Positions 20,505-32,327 of a DNA stretch of 64,000 nucleotides are shown here, piece after piece; position 1 is the first letter of the stretch, and the number at the start of each line of letters is the position of its first letter. Source of the DNA: Haematococcus lacustris. Its lineage: Eukaryota > Chlorophyta > Chlorophyceae > Chlamydomonadales > Haematococcaceae. The DNA is taken from assembly GCA_030144725.1 (NCBI GenBank), contig JASKMD010000007.1, forward strand, positions 5,552,001-5,616,000, in the 5' to 3' direction. The notes beneath the pieces were generated by a model that ran no database searches, had not been told where the DNA came from, and was given only the letters and a program-made list of their open reading frames with translations. The position numbers and the translations under genes were made by a program.

Positions 20505-23500
20505 CAGCCCAGCCCCAGCCCAGCCCAGCCCAGCCCAGCCCAGCCCAGCCCAGCCCAGCCCAGCCCAGCCCAGCCCAGCCCAGCCCAGCCCAGCCCAGCC
20601 CAGCCCAGCCCAGCCCAGCCCAGCCCAGCCCAGCCCAGCCCAGCCCAGCCCAGCCCAGCCCAGCCCAGCCCAGCCCAGCCCAGCCCAGCCCAGCCCAGCC
20701 CAGCCCAGCCCAGCCCAGCCCAGCCCAGCCCAGCCCAGCCCAGCCCAGCCCAGCCCAGCCCAGCCCAGCCCAGCCCAGCCCAGCCCAGCCCAGCCCAGCC
20801 CAGCCCAGCCCAGCCCAGCCCAGCCCAGCCCAGCCCAGCCCAGCCCAGCCCAGCCCAGCCCAGCCCAGCCCAGCCCAGCCCAGCCCAGCCCAGCCCAGCC
20901 CAGCCCAGCCCAGCCCAGCCCAGCCCAGCCCAGCCCAGCCCAGCCCAGCCCAGCCCAGCCCAGCCCAGCCCAGCCCAGCCCAGCCCAGCCCAGCCCAGCC
21001 CAGCCCAGCCCAGCCCAGCCCAGCCCAGCCCAGCCCAGCCCAGCCCAGCCCAGCCCAGCCCAGCCCAGCCCAGCCCAGCCCAGCCCAGCCCAGCCCAGCC
21101 CAGCCCAGCCCAGCCCAGCCCAGCCCAGCCCAGCCCAGCCCAGCCCAGCCCAGCCCAGCCCAGCCCAGCCCAGCCCAGCCCAGCCCAGCCCAGCCCAGCC
21201 CAGCCCAGCCCAGCCCAGCCCAGCCCAGCCCAGCCCAGCCCAGCCCAGCCCAGCCCAGCCCAGCCCAGCCCAGCCCAGCCCAGCCCAGCCCAGCCCAGCC
21301 CAGCCCAGCCCAGCCCAGCCCAGCCCAGCCCAGCCCAGCCCAGCCCAGCCCAGCCCAGCCCAGCCCAGCCCAGCCCAGCCCAGCCCAGCCCAGCCCAGCC
21401 CAGCCCAGCCCAGCCCAGCCCAGCCCAGCCCAGCCCAGCCCAGCCCAGCCCAGCCCAGCCCAGCCCAGCCCAGCCCAGCCCAGCCCAGCCCAGCCCAGCC
21501 CAGCCCAGCCCAGCCCAGCCCAGCCCAGCCCAGCCCAGCCCAGCCCAGCCCAGCCCAGCCCAGCCCAGCCCAGCCCAGCCCAGCCCAGCCCAGCCCAGCC
21601 CAGCCCAGCCCAGCCCAGCCCAGCCCAGCCCAGCCCAGCCCAGCCCAGCCCAGCCCAGCCCAGCCCAGCCCAGCCCAGCCCAGCCCAGCCCAGCCCAGCC
21701 CAGCCCAGCCCAGCCCAGCCCAGCCCAGCCCAGCCCAGCCCAGCCCAGCCCAGCCCAGCCCAGCCCAGCCCAGCCCAGCCCAGCCCAGCCCAGCCCAGCC
21801 CAGCCCAGCCCAGCCCAGCCCAGCCCAGCCCAGCCCAGCCCAGCCCAGCCCAGCCCAGCCCAGCCCAGCCCAGCCCAGCCCAGCCCAGCCCAGCCCAGCC
21901 CAGCCCAGCCCAGCCCAGCCCAGCCCAGCCCAGCCCAGCCCAGCCCAGCCCAGCCCAGCCCAGCCCAGCCCAGCCCAGCCCAGCCCAGCCCAGCCCAGCC
22001 CAGCCCAGCCCAGCCCAGCCCAGCCCAGCCCAGCCCAGCCCAGCCCAGCCCAGCCCAGCCCAGCCCAGCCCAGCCCAGCCCAGCCCAGCCCAGCCCAGCC
22101 CAGCCCAGCCCAGCCCAGCCCAGCCCAGCCCAGCCCAGCCCAGCCCAGCCCAGCCCAGCCCAGCCCAGCCCAGCCCAGCCCAGCCCAGCCCAGCCCAGCC
22201 CAGCCCAGCCCAGCCCAGCCCAGCCCAGCCCAGCCCAGCCCAGCCCAGCCCAGCCCAGCCCAGCCCAGCCCAGCCCAGCCCAGCCCAGCCCAGCCCAGCC
22301 CAGCCCAGCCCAGCCCAGCCCAGCCCAGCCCAGCCCAGCCCAGCCCAGCCCAGCCCAGCCCAGCCCAGCCCAGCCCAGCCCAGCCCAGCCCAGCCCAGCC
22401 CAGCCCAGCCCAGCCCAGCCCAGCCCAGCCCAGCCCAGCCCAGCCCAGCCCAGCCCAGCCCAGCCCAGCCCAGCCCAGCCCAGCCCAGCCCAGCCCAGCC
22501 CAGCCCAGCCCAGCCCAGCCCAGCCCAGCCCAGCCCAGCCCAGCCCAGCCCAGCCCAGCCCAGCCCAGCCCAGCCCAGCCCAGCCCAGCCCAGCCCAGCC
22601 CAGCCCAGCCCAGCCCAGCCCAGCCCAGCCCAGCCCAGCCCAGCCCAGCCCAGCCCAGCCCAGCCCAGCCCAGCCCAGCCCAGCCCAGCCCAGCCCAGCC
22701 CAGCCCAGCCCAGCCCAGCCCAGCCCAGCCCAGCCCAGCCCAGCCCAGCCCAGCCCAGCCCAGCCCAGCCCAGCCCAGCCCAGCCCAGCCCAGCCCAGCC
22801 CAGCCCAGCCCAGCCCAGCCCAGCCCAGCCCAGCCCAGCCCAGCCCAGCCCAGCCCAGCCCAGCCCAGCCCAGCCCAGCCCAGCCCAGCCCAGCCCAGCC
22901 CAGCCCAGCCCAGCCCAGCCCAGCCCAGCCCAGCCCAGCCCAGCCCAGCCCAGCCCAGCCCAGCCCAGCCCAGCCCAGCCCAGCCCAGCCCAGCCCAGCC
23001 CAGCCCAGCCCAGCCCAGCCCAGCCCAGCCCAGCCCAGCCCAGCCCAGCCCAGCCCAGCCCAGCCCAGCCCAGCCCAGCCCAGCCCAGCCCAGCCCAGCC
23101 CAGCCCAGCCCAGCCCAGCCCAGCCCAGCCCAGCCCAGCCCAGCCCAGCCCAGCCCAGCCCAGCCCAGCCCAGCCCAGCCCAGCCCAGCCCAGCCCAGCC
23201 CAGCCCAGCCCAGCCCAGCCCAGCCCAGCCCAGCCCAGCCCAGCCCAGCCCAGCCCAGCCCAGCCCAGCCCAGCCCAGCCCAGCCCAGCCCAGCCCAGCC
23301 CAGCCCAGCCCAGCCCAGCCCAGCCCAGCCCAGCCCAGCCCAGCCCAGCCCAGCCCAGCCCAGCCCAGCCCAGCCCAGCCCAGCCCAGCCCAGCCCAGCC
23401 CAGCCCAGCCCAGCCCAGCCCAGCCCAGCCCAGCCCAGCCCAGCCCAGCCCAGCCCAGCCCAGCCCAGCCCAGCCCAGCCCAGCCCAGCCCAGCCCAGCC

Positions 23501-25512
23501 CAGCCCAGCCCAGCCCAGCCCAGCCCAGCCCAGCCCAGCCCAGCCCAGCCCAGCCCAGCCCAGCCCAGCCCAGCCCAGCCCAGCCCAGCCCAGCCCAGCC
23601 CAGCCCAGCCCAGCCCAGCCCAGCCCAGCCCAGCCCAGCCCAGCCCAGCCCAGCCCAGCCCAGCCCAGCCCAGCCCAGCCCAGCCCAGCCCAGCCCAGCC
23701 CAGCCCAGCCCAGCCCAGCCCAGCCCAGCCCAGCCCAGCCCAGCCCAGCCCAGCCCAGCCCAGCCCAGCCCAGCCCAGCCCAGCCCAGCCCAGCCCAGCC
23801 CAGCCCAGCCCAGCCCAGCCCAGCCCAGCCCAGCCCAGCCCAGCCCAGCCCAGCCCAGCCCAGCCCAGCCCAGCCCAGCCCAGCCCAGCCCAGCCCAGCC
23901 CAGCCCAGCCCAGCCCAGCCCAGCCCAGCCCAGCCCAGCCCAGCCCAGCCCAGCCCAGCCCAGCCCAGCCCAGCCCAGCCCAGCCCAGCCCAGCCCAGCC
24001 CAGCCCAGCCCAGCCCAGCCCAGCCCAGCCCAGCCCAGCCCAGCCCAGCCCAGCCCAGCCCAGCCCAGCCCAGCCCAGCCCAGCCCAGCCCAGCCCAGCC
24101 CAGCCCAGCCCAGCCCAGCCCAGCCCAGCCCAGCCCAGCCCAGCCCAGCCCAGCCCAGCCCAGCCCAGCCCAGCCCAGCCCAGCCCAGCCCAGCCCAGCC
24201 CAGCCCAGCCCAGCCCAGCCCAGCCCAGCCCAGCCCAGCCCAGCCCAGCCCAGCCCAGCCCAGCCCAGCCCAGCCCAGCCCAGCCCAGCCCAGCCCAGCC
24301 CAGCCCAGCCCAGCCCAGCCCAGCCCAGCCCAGCCCAGCCCAGCCCAGCCCAGCCCAGCCCAGCCCAGCCCAGCCCAGCCCAGCCCAGCCCAGCCCAGCC
24401 CAGCCCAGCCCAGCCCAGCCCAGCCCAGCCCAGCCCAGCCCAGCCCAGCCCAGCCCAGCCCAGCCCAGCCCAGCCCAGCCCAGCCCAGCCCAGCCCAGCC
24501 CAGCCCAGCCCAGCCCAGCCCAGCCCAGCCCAGCCCAGCCCAGCCCAGCCCAGCCCAGCCCAGCCCAGCCCAGCCCAGCCCAGCCCAGCCCAGCCCAGCC
24601 CAGCCCAGCCCAGCCCAGCCCAGCCCAGCCCAGCCCAGCCCAGCCCAGCCCAGCCCAGCCCAGCCCAGCCCAGCCCAGCCCAGCCCAGCCCAGCCCAGCC
24701 CAGCCCAGCCCAGCCCAGCCCAGCCCAGCCCAGCCCAGCCCAGCCCAGCCCAGCCCAGCCCAGCCCAGCCCAGCCCAGCCCAGCCCAGCCCAGCCCAGCC
24801 CAGCCCAGCCCAGCCCAGCCCAGCCCAGCCCAGCCCAGCCCAGCCCAGCCCAGCCCAGCCCAGCCCAGCCCAGCCCAGCCCAGCCCAGCCCAGCCCAGCC
24901 CAGCCCAGCCCAGCCCAGCCCAGCCCAGCCCAGCCCAGCCCAGCCCAGCCCAGCCCAGCCCAGCCCAGCCCAGCCCAGCCCAGCCCAGCCCAGCCCAGCC
25001 CAGCCCAGCCCAGCCCAGCCCAGCCCAGCCCAGCCCAGCCCAGCCCAGCCCAGCCCAGCCCAGCCCAGCCCAGCCCAGCCCAGCCCAGCCCAGCCCAGCC
25101 CAGCCCAGCCCAGCCCAGCCCAGCCCAGCCCAGCCCAGCCCAGCCCAGCCCAGCCCAGCCCAGCCCAGCCCAGCCCAGCCCAGCCCAGCCCAGCCCAGCC
25201 CAGCCCAGCCCAGCCCAGCCCAGCCCAGCCCAGCCCAGCCCAGCCCAGCCCAGCCCAGCCCAGCCCAGCCCAGCCCAGCCCAGCCCAGCCCAGCCCAGCC
25301 CAGCCCAGCCCAGCCCAGCCCAGCCCAGCCCAGCCCAGCCCAGCCCAGCCCAGCCCAGCCCAGCCCAGCCCAGCCCAGCCCAGCCCAGCCCAGCCCAGCC
25401 CAGCCCAGCCCAGCCCAGCCCAGCCCAGCCCAGCCCAGCCCAGCCCAGCCCAGCCCAGCCCAGCCCAGCCCAGCCCAGCCCAGCCCAGCCCAGCCCAGCC
25501 CAGCCCAGCCCA
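20505..25512. repeat. Giant pure (CCCAG)n array, about 1,000 copies
   Basis: About 5 kb of the pentamer runs without any interruption seen after position 20521 and ends directly in an N gap, so its true length is unknown. The unit is stop-free in all six frames (Ala-Gln-Pro-Ser-Pro on one strand, Trp-Ala-Gly-Leu-Gly on the other). The very long open frames across it are therefore artefacts. Short arrays of the same pentamer occur in a SepSecS intron. It is not the green-algal telomere repeat. Confidence 0.97.
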
Positions 25513-26012
25513 NNNNNNNNNNNNNNNNNNNNNNNNNNNNNNNNNNNNNNNNNNNNNNNNNNNNNNNNNNNNNNNNNNNNNNNNNNNNNNNNNNNNNNNN
25601 NNNNNNNNNNNNNNNNNNNNNNNNNNNNNNNNNNNNNNNNNNNNNNNNNNNNNNNNNNNNNNNNNNNNNNNNNNNNNNNNNNNNNNNNNNNNNNNNNNNN
25701 NNNNNNNNNNNNNNNNNNNNNNNNNNNNNNNNNNNNNNNNNNNNNNNNNNNNNNNNNNNNNNNNNNNNNNNNNNNNNNNNNNNNNNNNNNNNNNNNNNNN
25801 NNNNNNNNNNNNNNNNNNNNNNNNNNNNNNNNNNNNNNNNNNNNNNNNNNNNNNNNNNNNNNNNNNNNNNNNNNNNNNNNNNNNNNNNNNNNNNNNNNNN
25901 NNNNNNNNNNNNNNNNNNNNNNNNNNNNNNNNNNNNNNNNNNNNNNNNNNNNNNNNNNNNNNNNNNNNNNNNNNNNNNNNNNNNNNNNNNNNNNNNNNNN
26001 NNNNNNNNNNNN
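25513..26012. other. Assembly gap (500 N)
   Basis: Exactly 500 N separate the pentamer array from the truncated 3' part of LINE copy A. About 1.4 kb of the LINE 3' end expected from copy C is missing here, so the real gap content is probably larger than the placeholder, or the LINE is truncated. Confidence 0.98.
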
Positions 26013-29000
26013 GGGCCTCCAGCTGCCGCTCAGCCCGCTGGGCCGCCCTCAGCTGCGGCGAGGGTCGCTGGTGCGCCCTGGCGGAGGTGTCCAGCCAGCG
26101 AGGCGGCTGGCTGCCCTGCACCTCCTCGGGGAGCCGCTCCTCCGCATCCCTGCCCTGCTGCTCCCGCTCTCCCGCTGCCCCCTGGTCTGCCACCTGCTGC
26201 GCGCTAGCCTCCCACTTGAGCTCCAGCTCCCTCAAGGCTCCATCAGCCACCGCTGCCACCTCCGGTTCACCCGCTGCCCGGGGGGGGCGCACACCCCACA
26301 GCGCAGGCCACAGGCCCCCATTGGGTGGGTACAGGGGGTCGGCACTGACGCGCTGGAGCTGGTGGAGGCGCACCCTGGCATGCTTGACCGAGAAGTCCAG
26401 CAGGGTGGTGGTGCCCATGCCCCACACCTGAGGGTCCAGCTGCAGGTGAGCCCAGGGGCCCAAGAGCCACTCCTCCTTAGGCCAGGTGCCAGGCCCCTCG
26501 TCAGCTGGGCCGACAGCAAGGCCTCCCGCCCCGCCCCCTGCTCCCCTACGCCCTCCACCTCCTCCACGCCCTCCCCCCCTGCCCCCGCCCCGCCCCCTTG
26601 CCCGCCCCCCTCCCCTGCCCGCCCCCCTGGCCCCTCCTAGCTCCTGCCCTTGAGCCTGCTGCTGCGCCACTTGACGCTGGGCGGGTAGAGGTCGGAGGTG
26701 GGTGGCTCGCTCCTCCGGGGTCAGCCTGTAGCTGGGCTTGTTGAGCCGGGCCACCGCTGCTGGCTCCCAGGCCGCCCCCTCCTCCGCCCAGAAAGCCCCT
26801 AGGGGACCCTGCCCTGTGGGGTCTAGGGGGTAGAGGCGGCCGTTGGGGCCCACCCAGTGGGATGGCTGGAGCATGGGGGTGCGTCGCATCACAAAACCCA
26901 CCCCTGGCCCAACCCTCAGGCACTCCCACTCCGGCCGTGGAGGCTGCAAGCGGTCCACCATGCCCTGCCAGGGCTCGGGGAGGCAAGCCCTGACCAGATC
27001 CGCAGCCCAGCGGGCCTCCCCCTCCAGCTGGTGGCTGTGGAGGGCCTCCCTCACGTGGCGGACGTGGGTCCAACCCTGCTCAGCTGCTGCCTCCCTAGCT
27101 GCTGGGTTCATGCGGACTTGCGCGTTGTACCACAGCGGCTCCGCCAGCACCGAGAAGAAGGACTGGCTAGCGGGGGGCACCGCACGGAACAGCTTGAGCT
27201 CAGCCAGGGCCGCCACGTGAGCTTGCAGCCGTGAGCTGATGCCTCGCGAGGGGGGGGCGGTGGGGTCGGTGATGACCCACGTGCTGAGGCCGTGGGAGGT
27301 GTCTGCCAGCAGGCTGTGGGTCAGAGGCTGCCAGGGACGAACCCTGGGCGACCAGAGCTGGGCCAGCATCTTCGCCAGCATGGCCGTGCTGGTGACCCCC
27401 AGGTCGGGAAGCCCCACCCCTCCCTCCCCCCGAGGCATCACGCAGATGGCCTTGCTAGGGTAGAGGCGGCTGCTGTTGGGGCTGCGCTCCTGGGGCAAGT
27501 CTGAGGCTGCCACAAAGCGGTTGACAGCCAAGGCCATGGCTTGCGCCAGAGCAGCGGAGGGTTGCACGAAGGCCATCTGGTAGATGGACTTGGAGGCCAG
27601 GCACTGTTGTGCCACCTGCACCCGCCCCAGGAGGTTGAGGCCTTGGGGCCGCCAAGGGAGGGAGGCTGCCATCATGGCCGCCGCCGCCCCACCGAAGGCG
27701 GCCTCACTGGTGGCAGCGTAGGAGGCCGCCCCAAGAGGGACCCCCAGGTGGCGCACGGGCACCCCCACTCGGACAGCTGGGATGACCACCTCCGGCTCCT
27801 GCTCCCCACCCTGCTCCCGCCCGCCCTGCTGCTGCCCTTGCCCGCCACCTTCCCCCGGCCCACCCCCTAGCCCCTGCTCGCCCACCTGCCCCTGCCCGCC
27901 CCCTTGCCCCCCAACAACCCCCCATCCTCCCCTCCCCGCCCCCTCGGGGCCCGAGCCCTCCTGGTTACCCGGCCCAGGCTCTGGCTGGGCGCACGGCAGG
28001 GCTGAGCTCTTGCTCGCGCTAAGCGCAGGGCCCCCAGCGGCGCGGAACAGGCCCAGGGCATCCACTACCACCTTCCCGTCTCTGACCCGATCAAGCACCA
28101 CGATGGTGAGGTCATCCGCATACTCCTTGGAGGGGAGCGCGGGGGTTAGGGCGGCCCTGTGCATGGCCAGAGGGCTGGAGGGGATGATGGGGGTGCTGAT
28201 GCGGCCTGCCAGCTGGAGCGAGCTGAGGTAGCTGACCAGCGGCTGGAGCACGATGCACCAGTAGAGCGGGGAGGCCCCGCTGCCCTGCAGCAGCCCCGAC
28301 GCAAGGGGGAAGCTGTCGGTGAGGTGGCCGTTGACCAGCACCTGGCTCGTGGCACCCCGGTGCAGCAGCTGAGCCCAGCGCACATGCCCCTCCCGGCAGA
28401 ACCCCATGGCCTCCATCGTGTCCTGGAGCAAGCCCCAGGACACGTTGTCATAGGCCCCCGCCAGGTCCAGCAACAACAGCCAGGCTGGGCTGCCCCGCTG
28501 CAGCAGGTACTCCAGCAGGCCCAGGTGGAACTGCACGCTGTCGCTGATGTCCCTGCCCAGGATGAAGGCCGATTGAGAGGGGGACACCAGCAGGTCCAAG
28601 GGCAGCTGCAACCGGTCCTCCACTGCCCTGGCCACCAGGCGCACGTCGCAGTTGAGCAGCGTGATGGGGCGGTAGCCGGCCACCTGGTCCCTCGGCTTGC
28701 CAGCCTTGGGCACGAGGGTGATGATGCCGGTCAGGAACTCAGCCAGCGGGGCAGGGTCAGTGGTGTCTGCCAGGGCCTCTCGCAACATGGCCCGCAGCGG
28801 CCGCCCCAGCTCCACCCACAGCCGGTCGTAGACCTCCATGGGCAGCCCATCTAGCCCCGGGGCCTTGCTGTGCGCGCAGCCCTGCAGAGCCCGGCCCAGC
28901 TCCTCCTCTGACAGCATAGGGCTGCCATCGGAGCCCTCGGCAGCCCTGGCCTGGGTGGGGGTGAGGTGGGAGGTGAGGCTGCCTAGCAGCGTGGCGCGCG

Positions 29001-30449
29001 CAGCTGTGTCCACCGGCTTGGCTGCGTAGACTCCGGTGGGCTCGGCAGCTGAGTAGTGCTGCTGGAACGCCCTGCACGCTGCCTTCACCCCGGCCGGCGT
29101 GGTGAGGTCTGCTGGCTGACCTGGCTGGCCGGGGAGCTGGAGAGAGGAGATGAGGGTGGGGGTGTGCGCAGGCTGGTCGCGATGGTAGAAGTAGAAGGAG
29201 GAGCGGTCGCCGTAGTACTGGTCGAGGACTGCGCTGGCCAGCAGGGACTGCTGGGCCCCCTGCTCCCTCGCCCCCACACCCGCCAGGGCTGCGGCCTCTC
29301 CCAAGTGCTGCGCCGCCTGCACCTCAGCCTCCCCCTCTCGCTCCACCCGCACCAGCTGCCGCACGAGGTGAGCCCTGGCCACTGCTGCCGCCTTCTCCCT
29401 GCGCTGCTGCAGGTCACGCTGCGCGCGGCGCTGGGCCCGCAGAAAGTGCTGGGCACGCATGGCCATGCCCTGCTTGATTCGGGCCCACCTGGCCCTGTGC
29501 CCATCCCTAGGCAGCCCCAGCTGACTCGCAGCCTCGTGGTGATGTGCCTCCGCCTGCAGGAAGTCCTTGAGGCAGTCCAGCAGGTCAGGGTTGTCGAGGT
29601 GGGCGGGGTGCAGCTGCCAGGGAGCGGGGACGGTGAGAGGCAGATCGGGGGGGCACACTGCCACTGACACGGGCCGGTGGTCGGTGGGCACTGGCAGCAC
29701 CCCCTGGATGGCGCTGTCCAACTGCCACTGCACCAGCTCCTCTGAGATGTGCCACCGGTGCGCGCAATCGTCTGCCAACGCTCGCTGAAGTGGGTGAGGT
29801 TTCTCTTGGAGGGGTGCAGATGGCGCCACGGGTCTACCAGACCCCGCTCACCCACCAGCTGCCGCAGCTGCTCCGCCCCCTGGCCCCGGCTGCCCACCCA
29901 GGCCTCCCCATGCTGCGAGCCCTGCGGGATGCCCACTCTGTCCACGGGGGCTAGGATGCAGTTGAAGTCGCCCCCCATGAGGAGGAGGCGGCGGTCGGCG
30001 GCTGGCGGGAGGCAAGCGGGGAGGCATTCTGCGTAGAACGCTGGCCGCTCTGCCTGCTGCGCCGGGGCGTACACGCACACTAGGGACACCGGCCTGCCTG
30101 CGAGCTCCCCGTCTACCCGCAGCACCCGCCCCTGGGCCCCTTCTGCCTGCAGCTGCACCTGGGTGCACCCCTGGAGGATGGTGGAGGGCTTGACCAATAC
30201 CAGGCAGCCTTGGGAGCTGCCGGTGCCGGGGGTGTAAAACCACTGCCCCCGCCAGGCGGGCTTGGCCCCCGATTGGGCTTCTGCCCACTGCCACACGCTC
30301 TCCGCCCTATGGCACTCTTGGAGGAACACCACTTGCGCCGGGCTGTCAGCGGCCCAGTCAAGCAGGGCCTGCAGTTTGTGCGGCTGGGCAAGGCCCTGCA
30401 CGTTGAGGGTGACTGCCAAGAACCTGGCGGCCACACCTGGGCGCTGCAT
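26013..30449 (-). pseudogene. LINE copy A ORF2: APE endonuclease-reverse transcriptase, frameshifted, 3' truncated
   Basis: ORF2 starts with ATG at 30449 (MQRPGVAARFLAVTLNVQGL), two bases after the ORF1 stop. Endonuclease landmarks are NVQGL, FLQECHR, GDFNC and, after a frameshift, TDHRPV. Around 29760 four bases are missing relative to copy C, so the frame moves from the N-terminal frame into the long downstream frame. The reverse transcriptase part contains PKAGKPRDQVAGYRPITLLN, SAFILGRDISDSV, LLLDLAGAYDNVSW, LLQGSGASPLYW and the catalytic YADD. A Gly/Arg-rich linker follows, then a C-terminal piece with [10 protein letters not shown] running into the gap. The zf-RVT finger seen in copy C is not reached. 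The frameshift makes this copy non-autonomous as written. Confidence 0.88.
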
Positions 30450-30451
30450 GG

Positions 30452-32288
30452 CTAGTCCTGGCTTGCCCCCGCGCGGGCTACGCGTGTGTGGAGGAGGGCG
30501 GGTGGGCTGGGAAGGGGAGGCGGGCCTGGCAAAGGAGGAGGGCCGGGAGGGGGGGGTGGAGTGGCCTCAATGCACGCCAACTTGGCCCCCGGGCGGCGCA
30601 GGCGGATCCGAGGCTCACGCGAATAGATGGCCAGCGGGGGCCGCAGGGGCAGAGGACCGAGCTGCTCGACCTCCTCCCCAAGCTGAGCTGCCTGCTCGGG
30701 CTGCTGCCGCTTAGGCACCCTCAACCTCCCCTCCCGGGGCCCTGCTGACTCAGCTGCAGGGCTGTCACAGGAGGCCCCCAGCGAGCTGGCCATGCTAGCA
30801 GAGGGGCTGAGCAACCCGTAGCGGCGCACGTGTGGGGACCCATGGCCAAACTGCGCAGCACGCTGCCTGCCAGCTTGCTGGTGCCCTGCACGCCGTGCCT
30901 CCCACTCCTCAGAGCTGGAACCGAAAGAGGGAATGCCATACCGGCGCCGGCTAGGCCCCCCTCTGGCTGGCTGGCTGGCTGGCTGCGTGTTGCCTCGCCT
31001 CGACCTACACTGAGCCACCCGCTGCCTCTCCTCCCGCCTAGCCCTCCTGTCATCCGGGGAGGGGCGCGGAGGTGCCCTCGCGGCGGTGTCAAGCCAGCGG
31101 GGAGGCTGACTACCCTGCAGCTCACCGGACCCAACCCGCACCGTGCCGAGCCGGGTGCCCAGGCCGGTGGAGGGACCAAGCTCCTGGGCTGGGAGAGGGG
31201 CAACTGCGCCAGACCCCGTGACCTCCGTGCGGCAAGGGGCGGTGGGGGCCGCTGCCTCAGCGTCCATGGGGTCCCGGGAGGGAGAGCTGGCGGAAGGTTC
31301 CCCTCCCACCCACTGCCCGGCTGCGGCTAGGCCCCTAGCTGTGGCATCTCTCAGCTTTCGGGCAGCGAGCTTGCCCTTGGAGGCCAGCACCGCGCCCTTA
31401 GAGAGGGCCTTACCCAGCAACCCCAAGTGCCCCGGGGAGCGCGGAGAGGCTGGTGGGGGAGTACCGGCAAGGGAGCCAGTGGCAACAGACCCCCCAAGAG
31501 GCACGGGATGGACAGCGGGAGGGTAAACAAGGGGGGGAGGGGCGGCCCAAGGGGGGCTGAGAGGGCCAGAGGGCAGAGGGGTGTGTGGGGAAAGCGCGCA
31601 ACGGGGCGGGACGGAGCAAGGCGCATGCGCCCGAGCCACGAAGGCCCCCAAGGCACTAGGCTGGAAGGTGGTGGGCGTTGGGAAGAGGGTAGTGGGCAAG
31701 GGACGGGGAAGGCGTGGGCGATCCCAAACCATCGGAGAAGGCACGGCCCCAGCCCCAGCCCCAGCCCCAGCCCCAGCCCCAGCCCCAGCCCCAGCCCCAG
31801 CCCCAGCCCCAGCCCCAGCCCCAGCCCCAGCCCCAGCCCCAGCCCCAGCCCCAGCCCCAGCCCCAGCCCCAGCCCCAGCCCCAGCCCCAGCCCCAGCCCC
31901 AGCCCCAGCCCCAGCCCCAGCCCCAGCCCCAGCCCCAGCCCCAGCCCCAGCCCCAGCCCCAGCCCCAGCCCCAGCCCCAGCCCCAGCCCCAGCCCCAGCC
32001 CCAGCCCCAGCCCCAGCCCCAGCCCCAGCCCCAGCCCCAGCCCCAGCCCCAGCCCCAGCCCCAGCCCCAGCCCCAGCCCCAGCCCCAGCCCCAGCCCCAG
32101 CCCCAGCCCCAGCCCCAGCCCCAGCCCCAGCCCCAGCCCCAGCCCCAGCCCCAGCCCCAGCCCCAGCCCCAGCCCCAGCCCCAGCCCCAGCCCCAGCCCC
32201 AGCCCCAGCCCCAGCCCCAGCCCCAGCCCCAGCCCCAGCCCCAGCCCCAGCCCCAGCCCCAGCCCCAGCCCCAGCCCCAGCCCCAGCC

Positions 32289-32327
<39 letters not shown>

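Noticed and set aside
20505..25512. Telomeric or interstitial telomere repeat
   Set aside because: Green-algal telomere units are TTTAGGG or TTTTAGGG; CCCAG is not related to them.
20348..29829. Open frames of about 1,900-3,100 codons through the CCCAG array and the N gap on both strands
   Set aside because: The pentamer has no stop in any frame and the N run is translated as X, so length says nothing about coding. Only the part after 26013 on the minus strand (LINE ORF2) is real.
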